The notes under the pieces are model-generated. The model ran no database searches, was not told the origin of the DNA, and saw only the letters and a list, made by a program, of their open reading frames with translations. DNA of 18,969 bases from Bacilli bacterium. Lineage in GTDB: Bacteria > Bacillota_I > Bacilli_A > ML615J-28 > CAG-698. Both the position numbers and the translations under genes were made by a program. Below, one piece after another: positions 1 through 5,321 of the stretch (position 1 is the first letter of the stretch; every line of letters begins with the position of its first letter). The stretch is taken from the NCBI GenBank assembly GCA_016296945.1, contig JAEDHQ010000033.1, positions 1-18,969 on the forward strand, read 5' to 3'.

Positions 1-17
1 AAAATAACAAAAACAAA

Positions 18-51
18 AGCTTAACATTACTACATGTTAAGCTCTTTTTTT
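18..51. terminator. Bidirectional intrinsic terminator, copy 1
   Basis: A 10-bp perfect stem (AGCTTAACAT 18-27 with ATGTTAAGCT 34-43) has a 6-nt loop and is followed by CTTTTTTT. Read leftwards the stem is followed by TTTTGTTTTTG, so it could stop transcription both ways. The stop codon of the minus-strand gene remnant (50-52) sits in its right flank. A near-identical copy lies at 2343-2376. Confidence 0.8.
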
Positions 52-232
52 ATTCTAATTCTAAATCTAAATATTTATCCTCACTATTATTACTAATTAA
101 ATACTCATCTTTAATAATAGCTAAACTAATATCAAATAACAACTTTTTAAACTTACCTTTTAAATCATTTCCATAAACTTCCTCAGCATTAATAAATAAA
201 TTTTTTAAGCTTTTTACTTTTGAAATTTTTAT
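50..232 (-). pseudogene. 3' remnant of an unidentified gene
   Basis: The minus strand is open for 60 codons, from an in-frame stop at 233-235 to the TAA at 50-52. It contains no ATG, GTG or TTG start, so it cannot be a complete gene. The peptide looks like a genuine C-terminal end: it carries a Lys-rich amphipathic stretch (NAEEVYGNDLKGKFKKLLFD) and finishes in an acidic tail (DKYLDLELE). It abuts the terminator directly, as an intact gene of this genome would. The family is not recognised. The most likely history is truncation when the RHH/RhuM operon to its right arrived, because the reading frame breaks about 60 bp before that operon's promoter. It could instead be chance open frame in AT-rich DNA, but codon use and the terminator position argue against that. 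Confidence 0.5.
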
Positions 233-290
233 TTATTGGATTTCATAGTTAATTTGGTACATTCACAAAGAACAAGTATAATGTATATTT

Positions 291-309
291 GTGTTGACAA
301 TGTTAACAC
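291..309. promoter_or_regulatory. Candidate operator, 19-bp near-palindrome
   Basis: GTGTTGACAATGTTAACAC is two 9-bp arms around a central A with a single mismatch. It covers the -35 box. RelB/DinJ-type antitoxins are known to repress their own operons by binding palindromes over the promoter, and the first gene of this operon begins with that fold. Autoregulation is inferred, not shown. Confidence 0.55.
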
Positions 310-323
310 GTATATAGTATAAT
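294..323 (+). promoter_or_regulatory. Promoter of the RHH-rhuM operon
   Basis: A consensus -35 TTGACA (294-299), an 18-bp spacer and a consensus -10 TATAAT (318-323) lie 23 bp before the ATG at 346. The -35 box lies inside a near-palindrome (291-309). Confidence 0.8.
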
Positions 324-345
324 AATATTGAGGTGATTAATATAT

Positions 346-969
346 ATGAAATCAAGTAATATTAATATTAGAGTTGACAAAGAATTGAAAGAAAAGTGCG
401 AAAAGATATATGAGTCATTAGGAATCAATATGTCTATTGCTATTAATCTTTTTTTAAATCAAACAATAAGAGTGAATGGCATTCCTTTTGAGATTAAGGC
501 ACCAAAAATTGAAGAAACTAAAGTTTATGAAAATAATGATATTATAAAAATAGGTAATAAAAAAATCCAATGTATGAAAATTAATAACCTTTATTATTTT
601 GAGTATAATAATGAAAAGTTTGTTGCCTCATATGAAATAATTGATGCAAATGAAGTTTGCATTTATCCAGATGGTTGGAAGATTGAAAACAAAGGAGTTT
701 TTCCATCAGTAATTCATTTTGAAACTAGCAATATAACTAAATATGAATCCAAGTGTTTTAATGAAATGTTATCTATCAAAGATAATATAAATAAAATTAT
801 TATTTTAAGAAAAGTAGATAAGATTTCAATCCATCCAAATCATGAAAAGAAACATCTTTTATTGCCAGAAAATAAAGTGAATGGTATAAATATTGTTAGG
901 GAATCAGAAGTTTATAATTTATTACAATATTATAATGATTTTATGGATGTAGTAGAATATGTATTATAA
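346..969 (+). CDS. RelB/DinJ-type RHH protein with extra C-terminal domain
   Basis: Residues 1-50 match the RelB/DinJ antitoxin fold: strand SNINIRVD (4-11), helix KELKEKCEKIYESLG, helix MSIAINLFLNQTI, and the family's typical NGIPFEI (44-50). This part should dimerise and bind DNA. Ordinary DinJ proteins are about 85-100 residues and end in a toxin-binding segment. This one is 207 residues, and the remaining 155 (about 53-207, with WKIENKGVFPSVIHFE near the middle) form a domain I do not recognise. No RelE/YafQ-type toxin gene follows. Instead rhuM starts 18 bp downstream and is clearly co-transcribed. The start is supported by AGGTGA (331-336), 9 bp upstream. The protein is likely a regulator or the antitoxin-like partner of RhuM. 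The RHH part is confident, the whole-protein role is not. Confidence 0.75.
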   Translation: MKSSNINIRVDKELKEKCEKIYESLGINMSIAINLFLNQTIRVNGIPFEIKAPKIEETKVYENNDIIKIGNKKIQCMKINNLYYFEYNNEKFVASYEIIDANEVCIYPDGWKIENKGVFPSVIHFETSNITKYESKCFNEMLSIKDNINKIIILRKVDKISIHPNHEKKHLLLPENKVNGINIVRESEVYNLLQYYNDFMDVVEYVL

Positions 970-987
970 TGGTAAAAAGGAGAATGT

Positions 988-1965
988 ATGTTTCAAAATT
1001 CAAAAATATTAGTTTACACTTTACCAAGTGGCAAAGCAAAAGTAGAGGTATTGCTCGATCACGAAAATGTATGGATGACACAAGCAGCATTAGCTGAATT
1101 ATATCAGACGTCTACTCAAAATATAACGATGCATATAAAACATATATATGAAGAAGGAGAACTAGAAGAAGGATCAACTTGTAAGTCAGACTTACAAGTT
1201 CGATTAGAGGGAAATAGAGAAGTAAGTAGAAAAATCTTATTTTATAATCTGGAAATGATTATTGCTATAGGTTTTAGAGCAAAAAGTTCTATTGGAAATA
1301 TTTTTAGAAAATGGGCGAATAATATTATTAAAGAATATATGATAAAAGGTTTTGTCTTAGATGATGAAAGACTTGAAGATCCTACAAGGTTTGGAAAAGA
1401 TTATTTTGATGAATTGTTATTAAGAATTAGAGCGATTAGAGCTTCTGAAAAGAGATTATATCAAAAGATTTTAGAAATATATTCAACCAGTATAGATTAT
1501 AATAATAAATTAGAAGATACAATATTGTTTTTTAAAACAGTGCAAAATAAGCTACATTATGCTGTATCAGGCGAAACAGCAGCTGAGATAATATATACAA
1601 GAGCAGATGCATCTAAGGATAATATGGGATTAACAACATGGAAAGGTGAATCTGTACAATTAGAGGATGTCAAGATAGCAAAAAATTATTTAAGCAAAGA
1701 AGAAATAAAATCTCTTAATAAAATTGTTACAATGTACTTGGATCATGCTGAAGAAATGGCAAAAGAAGGAATTCCAATGCATATGAGTGATTGGAAAAAA
1801 GTCTTAGATGAATTTTTGAAATTTGAAAGGAAGGATATTTTGCTAGGACCAGGTAAAATTTCACATCAATTAGCGATTCAAAAAGCTACTAAGGAATATG
1901 AAAAATACGATAAATCAAGAATTGAAACTATTGAAATGTTGAAACTCCCTAAGATTGAAGATTAA
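988..1965 (+). CDS. rhuM: RhuM family protein
   Basis: This is a full-length member (325 residues) of the RhuM family (COG3943, named from a Salmonella pathogenicity-island gene). Family landmarks are in order: VWMTQAALAELYQTSTQNIT (29-48, a helix-turn-helix-like segment resembling KilA-N/BRO proteins), EGNREVSR (74-81), FYNLEMIIAIGFRAKS (85-100), RFGKDYFDELLLRIRAIRAS (134-153), TVQNKLHYAV (184-193), AAEIIYTRADASKDNMGLTTW (198-218) and GKISHQLA (289-296). The molecular function of RhuM is not established. The family is common on mobile islands and is often found beside type I restriction genes, none of which is visible here. AAGGAGA (977-983) sets the start. It is the second gene of an operon with the RHH fusion protein and ends in its own terminator, so the pair is a self-contained cassette. 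Confidence 0.93.
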   Translation: MFQNSKILVYTLPSGKAKVEVLLDHENVWMTQAALAELYQTSTQNITMHIKHIYEEGELEEGSTCKSDLQVRLEGNREVSRKILFYNLEMIIAIGFRAKSSIGNIFRKWANNIIKEYMIKGFVLDDERLEDPTRFGKDYFDELLLRIRAIRASEKRLYQKILEIYSTSIDYNNKLEDTILFFKTVQNKLHYAVSGETAAEIIYTRADASKDNMGLTTWKGESVQLEDVKIAKNYLSKEEIKSLNKIVTMYLDHAEEMAKEGIPMHMSDWKKVLDEFLKFERKDILLGPGKISHQLAIQKATKEYEKYDKSRIETIEMLKLPKIED

Positions 1966-2006
1966 TGCTTTTATATCAATTTATGTAACTTAAAATTAAA
2001 GAATCA

Positions 2007-2033
2007 GATTTCACACTTAGTGAAGTCTTTTTT
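2007..2033 (+). terminator. Terminator after rhuM
   Basis: GATTTCAC (2007-2014) pairs with GTGAAGTC (2020-2027) over 8 bp with one G-U pair. The loop is ACTTA and a run of six T follows. It lies 42 bp after the rhuM stop. Confidence 0.8.
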
Positions 2034-2074
2034 ATTCAATAAATGATACTTATAGTCATCTTTTTCTGCAATAA

Positions 2075-2103
2075 GACAAATTTGTCCTGTCAGTGAAACT
2101 GAC
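2075..2103. other. Paired palindromes in non-coding DNA
   Basis: A perfect 12-bp palindrome GACAAATTTGTC (2075-2086) is followed two bases later by a hairpin GTCAGT-GAA-ACTGAC (2089-2103). No U-tract follows. They belong to the 1966-2400 gene-free stretch. Function is unknown. Confidence 0.5.
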
Positions 2104-2144
2104 TAAACTCTACTAATAAAATAAAAAAAATCTATCAAAAGGGT

Positions 2145-2184
2145 GTACAACAAAAGAAAAACACGACATAATATATGCGTGTTT
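2145..2184 (-). terminator. Possible minus-strand terminator hairpin
   Basis: AAACACG (2159-2165) pairs with CGTGTTT (2178-2184), and inner CAT/ATG pairs extend it to 10 bp around one bulged A. Read on the minus strand the stem runs into TTTTTCTTTTG, as a terminator would. No minus-strand gene remains to the right, so it may be a relic. Confidence 0.4.
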
Positions 2185-2192
2185 GGAAACGA

Positions 2193-2284
2193 ATTATTTT
2201 TGTATGATTTTGTCTGGATGGGTTTGTGCGGCTACAATTTTGAATTCATACAATTTGCTTTGCAAAAAATCATACAAAGATAAT
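2193..2284. repeat. 92-bp element with 19-bp inverted ends
   Basis: The left arm ATTATTTTTGTATGATTTT (2193-2211) and right arm AAAATCATACAAAGATAAT (2266-2284) are reverse complements with one mismatch that would be G-U in RNA. The 54-nt interior includes a relatively G-rich piece (GGATGGGTTTGTGCGGC) unlike its surroundings. No open frame or clear target-site duplication is visible. It could be a miniature inverted-repeat element or a long-range RNA hairpin. Confidence 0.5.
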
Positions 2285-2325
2285 TGCAAAAACTATTCAA
2301 TACAAATGTAATAATAACATTTAAC

Positions 2326-2379
2326 AAAATAACAAAAACAAAAGCTTAACATTTTAATATGTTAAGCTCTTTTTTTATT
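2326..2379. repeat. 54-bp terminator repeat, copy 2 (copy 1 at 1-54)
   Basis: This matches positions 1-54 at 50 of 54 bases. All four differences fall in the hairpin loop, while flanks, stem and T-run are identical. The hairpin itself is 2343-2368 and the T-run 2370-2376. Copy 1 may extend beyond the window edge. The two copies bracket the gene remnant, RHH-rhuM operon and structured DNA. Confidence 0.75.
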
Positions 2380-2478
2380 ATTATATAAAAACTAATTCTA
2401 CCGAAATAAAAATATATCACTGAAAATACTTCCGATTTTGGGATATTGATGGTTATATTAGAATTAAAAAAAAGGTAA

Positions 2479-2652
2479 AGAAATAGGAATGAAGAAAATC
2501 GAATAATAGATTATATTAAATATACACATTCAAGAGGACTAAAATATGTGAATGTAGAAAAAGTTAAAATATTAGAAAAATCTGGAGAGTATGATTAAAG
2601 AGTTGTTATAAAATATGAAAGAAAAATTCCTTTAGATAACAATAATGGATAG
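2479..2652 (+). pseudogene. Decayed gene fragment, family unknown
   Basis: One frame stays open across 2479-2652 except for a TAA at 2596-2598. It encodes a coding-like stretch (YIKYTHSRGLKYVNVEKVKI, then LEKSGEYD, stop, RVVIKYERKIPLDNNNG). It has no start codon of its own. A possible upstream part (FWDIDGYIRIKKKVKK, about 2433-2483) is in another frame, which would need a frameshift. I do not recognise the family. The span 2380-2660 otherwise holds nothing, so this is best read as the wreck of a gene displaced or inactivated near the accessory patch. Chance open frame is a real alternative. Confidence 0.35.
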
Positions 2653-2662
2653 AGATAAAATG

Positions 2663-2692
2663 TTGCTTTATCAATAGGAAATGTTGTATAAT
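2663..2692 (+). promoter_or_regulatory. Promoter of the APH-like gene
   Basis: TTGCTT (2663-2668), an 18-bp spacer and TATAAT (2687-2692) lie 32 bp before the ATG at 2725. Confidence 0.6.
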
Positions 2693-2724
2693 ATTTTAAA
2701 CAATGAGACTTCTTGGAGGATAAA

Positions 2725-3525
2725 ATGAAAGAATTTACGAATATATATGGTATTCCTGAGTCTATAAGAAAACATATTGATGATTTGCCATATGAAGTAG
2801 ATGATATCGGTAAGAGTAATTCGATTGTCTTAATCTTTGAAGAATATATCTTAAAAATTACTACACTAAGTTTTGATATTCAAAATGAATTACATGTATA
2901 TAAGATGTTATTTGGAAAACTTCCAATTCCAAAAATCATTGAATATGTTGAACAAGACGGAAAAGCATATATTTTAAAAGAAAAATTAAAAGGTAAAATG
3001 CTTTGCGATGAAGAATATTTAAATAACCCTAAGTTATTATTCAAATTAGCCACTGATGCAATTAGGTTACTATGGAATGTCGATATAAAGGGATTAGATT
3101 TACAAAATACATTTGAAACAATAATGGATTTTGGTAAATATTGTCTAGCAAATAACTATATTAATTTTGCTGACTCAGATAAATGTATTACTAATAGATT
3201 TAATGATTTTTATGAAATTGTAAAGTACTTGGAGAGTAATCGACCAAAAACTGATAATGTGTTAACACATGGTGATTTATGTATTACTAACATTATCGTA
3301 GATGGTGATAAAGTTGTAGGTTTTATTGATTTGGGATTAACTGGTATAGATCACAGATATCATGATTTAGCTATTCTTTATCGAAGTATAAAGTATAATT
3401 TTGAAGGAAGATATGGAAAAGCATATGATGGATTTGATGATAAAGCAATTTTTGAATTGTTGGGTGTTAAAAAAGATGATAAATTAATTGAATATTTTTT
3501 ACTTTTAGATGAATTATTAGGATAA
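2725..3525 (+). CDS. APH(3')-like aminoglycoside phosphotransferase homologue
   Basis: The start is placed at ATG 2725: GGAGG (2715-2719) sits just in front of it, whereas an upstream in-frame TTG at 2713 would put that site inside the gene. The 266-residue product has the length and layout of APH(3')-IIIa-type kinases, which transfer phosphate from ATP to aminoglycosides. Visible landmarks are the ATP-binding lysine in YILKIT (K44) with its partner Glu in QNELHVY (E55), KLPIPKIIEY (65-74), catalytic loop THGDLCITN (catalytic D184, N189), metal-binding GFIDLG (D202), and the C-terminal LLLDELLG. The C-terminal helices that shape the aminoglycoside pocket also look related (FELLGVKKDD). Sequence between motifs has drifted, so resistance is plausible but the true substrate may be another amino sugar. 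It is monocistronic, with its own promoter and terminator, to the right of the accessory patch. Confidence 0.85.
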   Translation: MKEFTNIYGIPESIRKHIDDLPYEVDDIGKSNSIVLIFEEYILKITTLSFDIQNELHVYKMLFGKLPIPKIIEYVEQDGKAYILKEKLKGKMLCDEEYLNNPKLLFKLATDAIRLLWNVDIKGLDLQNTFETIMDFGKYCLANNYINFADSDKCITNRFNDFYEIVKYLESNRPKTDNVLTHGDLCITNIIVDGDKVVGFIDLGLTGIDHRYHDLAILYRSIKYNFEGRYGKAYDGFDDKAIFELLGVKKDDKLIEYFLLLDELLG

Positions 3526-3552
3526 TTTACAAAATATTGTTATATTATGCAT

Positions 3553-3576
3553 AAAGTCTGCTTTAAAGCAGACTTT
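3553..3576. terminator. Bidirectional terminator between convergent genes
   Basis: AAAGTCTGC and GCAGACTTT form a 9-bp perfect stem around TTTAAA. A/T tracts on both sides serve the APH-like gene and the convergent YhhN-like gene. Confidence 0.85.
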
Positions 3577-3595
3577 ATTTATAATATGTTATAGT

Positions 3596-4273
3596 TTAAT
3601 TATCATATTCAATTGTTAATGTTAATAAAACCTGGGAAGGAGCATAGAAAAACCAAATAGTATTAAACCAACCATTTAATAAAAAGGTTAGAAAAGGAAA
3701 ACTATCTAACAGAAGTATTTCTTTTATAAAGTTAAGTCCTACAAATATATCACAAAAGATAAATAATAAAAGACCAATTGTCATTAACTTATTTGTCTTA
3801 TATATTTTTATACAATAAATAAAGTTAAATAATAACATTAAAAAATAAAATGCCGCAACCAAATATAATAAATCAAAATTATTATATGTAATAATAATTA
3901 CTAAAACAAAAGCAATAATAATTGAGATAAAGCGAAAAATATCAATTAGTTTAATTCTATATTCCTTAGTTACAACTTTTATTTTTATAAAATATAAAAT
4001 ATGGACAACACTAAAAAAGAATAATGCAATTAAATAATGTGAATCATATATAACTAAAAATGTATCAGAAATTAAGGTGAAAAATAGTCCTAAAATATTC
4101 AATACTACCACTTTATTTCTATGATAATATAAAAGATATAAACTCATTATGAAATTAATTACAATTATTAAATAACAAGCAATATAACGTGGTATTAAAG
4201 TTTCAAAATATACTGAAAATAAATATAAAATAAATTGAATAACTAAATATATAAAAATAATAATCTTTTTCAT
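3596..4273 (-). CDS. YhhN/TMEM86-like membrane protein
   Basis: This is a 225-residue, almost wholly hydrophobic protein with about eight membrane helices. It shows the YhhN-family pattern of two membrane-embedded acidic motifs, GLFFTLISDTFLVI (D70) and GLLLFIFCDIFVGLNF (D175), and ends in WFFYAPSQVLLTLT, the usual last helix. The eukaryotic members TMEM86A/B are lysoplasmalogenases, which hydrolyse the vinyl-ether bond of lysoplasmalogens. The bacterial role is less certain. The start is ATG 4273, with GGTGA (4278-4282 on the minus strand) directly upstream. A GTG at 4282 would overlap that site. It is divergent from a YwaF/TMEM164-like gene. Sequence between motifs is very AT-driven (Ile, Leu, Phe, Tyr), so the family call rests on the motifs. 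Confidence 0.7.
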   Translation of the reverse strand: MKKIIIFIYLVIQFILYLFSVYFETLIPRYIACYLIIVINFIMSLYLLYYHRNKVVVLNILGLFFTLISDTFLVIYDSHYLIALFFFSVVHILYFIKIKVVTKEYRIKLIDIFRFISIIIAFVLVIIITYNNFDLLYLVAAFYFLMLLFNFIYCIKIYKTNKLMTIGLLLFIFCDIFVGLNFIKEILLLDSFPFLTFLLNGWFNTIWFFYAPSQVLLTLTIEYDN

Positions 4274-4289
4274 ATAAATCACCGAGCAT

Positions 4290-4298
4290 ATTATAGCA
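4290..4298 (-). promoter_or_regulatory. Extended -10 of the YhhN-like gene
   Basis: On the minus strand TGC directly precedes TATAAT (forward ATTATA 4290-4295). A poor -35, TTGTAC (forward 4316-4321), lies 20 bp away. The extended -10 probably compensates. Confidence 0.5.
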
Positions 4299-4336
4299 CA
4301 GAATTAAGAATATATGTACAATAAATAAGGGTATAA

Positions 4337-4366
4337 TTGAAATATCATATAGAATTATGGTATAAT
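4337..4366 (+). promoter_or_regulatory. Promoter of the YwaF-like gene
   Basis: TTGAAA (4337-4342), an 18-bp spacer and TATAAT (4361-4366). A second TATAAT at 4332-4337 overlaps the -35 and may be an alternative start signal. Confidence 0.65.
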
Positions 4367-4386
4367 TTTATCAAGAGGTGAAATAT

Positions 4387-5211
4387 ATGATATTGACTGA
4401 TCTAGTTACTGATTGGCGTTGGCCTGATGCTAGACCTACAGTTTATGGTTGGTACCACATAATGTGGCTAGTAATAATGATTATTGTGACTGCTTTATTA
4501 TGTTATTTTTTAGGAAGAAAACATAATAAAAGAATTGATGACCGTGTAATTTTTTCGATTGGAACAATGCTAATAGTAATAGAGATTTATAAACAAATCT
4601 TTTATACGTTAGATGCAGGACATTATCAATGGTATATATTTCCATTTCAATTTTGTTCTGTACCAATGTATGTTGCATTTATTGCTCCGTTAATCAAAAA
4701 TGAAAAAATTAAAGACGCAATGTATAAGTTTTTAGCAAGCTTTGGTTTGCTAGCCGGACTTGCGGTTATGATATACCCTGGGGATTGTTTTGCTACATGG
4801 TATGTTACAATACTAATTCATACAATGCTTTGGCATTCTTCAATGGTAGTGATGGGAGTATATTTAGTAGTAGCAAAGGGATATGGAAAAGGATTAAAAG
4901 AATTATTACCAGCGTCTATGTTATATGTAATAATTCTTGCTGTTGCATTAATTGCAAATGTCGTGGGATATCATGTTTATTTTAAAGATCCTCTTTTAAA
5001 TATTCATAATGGTAAATTTTATTTAATGTATATCTCTCCATATTATGATTCTCCACTTCCGATATTAAGTAATATCAAAGAAGCTGCCCCATATCCAATC
5101 TTTTTATTGTGTTATTTGCTAGCATTTATAATTGGTATTTCCTTACTTTGGTTTGTAATAAAAGTAATAAGAAAAATAATATCTGATAGAAATATTAATG
5201 CAGTAAATTAA
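4387..5211 (+). CDS. YwaF/TMEM164-like integral membrane protein
   Basis: ATG 4387 is chosen because AGAGGTGA (4374-4381) is its ribosome site; the GTG at 4378 lies within it. The 274-residue protein has about seven membrane helices, an N-terminal W-rich segment, EIYKQIFYTL (66-75), the core motif FPFQFCSVPMYV (85-96), HTMLWHSSMVVMG (145-157) and a loop ending YISPYYDSP. This pattern fits the YwaF/TIGR02206 group, related to TMEM164. Human TMEM164 is reported to be an acyltransferase for ether phospholipids that uses a Cys and a His about 58 residues apart. Here C90 and H145 or H150 are candidates. It is divergent from the YhhN-like gene, and no terminator separates it from the hydrolase 110 bp downstream, so they may be co-transcribed. 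The catalytic role is inferred. Confidence 0.65.
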   Translation: MILTDLVTDWRWPDARPTVYGWYHIMWLVIMIIVTALLCYFLGRKHNKRIDDRVIFSIGTMLIVIEIYKQIFYTLDAGHYQWYIFPFQFCSVPMYVAFIAPLIKNEKIKDAMYKFLASFGLLAGLAVMIYPGDCFATWYVTILIHTMLWHSSMVVMGVYLVVAKGYGKGLKELLPASMLYVIILAVALIANVVGYHVYFKDPLLNIHNGKFYLMYISPYYDSPLPILSNIKEAAPYPIFLLCYLLAFIIGISLLWFVIKVIRKIISDRNINAVN

Positions 5212-5321
5212 CAAATGCATTGTAAAGCAAATATTATTCATTAATAAAAAATTTTTTTGAAAGGTCAAATTTAGATAACAAAAGATTTTTCTTATAAATA
5301 AAAAGGAGGAGAAAATTTAAG

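Noticed and set aside
346..1965. Ordinary DinJ-YafQ toxin-antitoxin locus
   Set aside because: The downstream protein is RhuM, not a RelE/YafQ fold, and the RHH protein is twice the usual antitoxin length.
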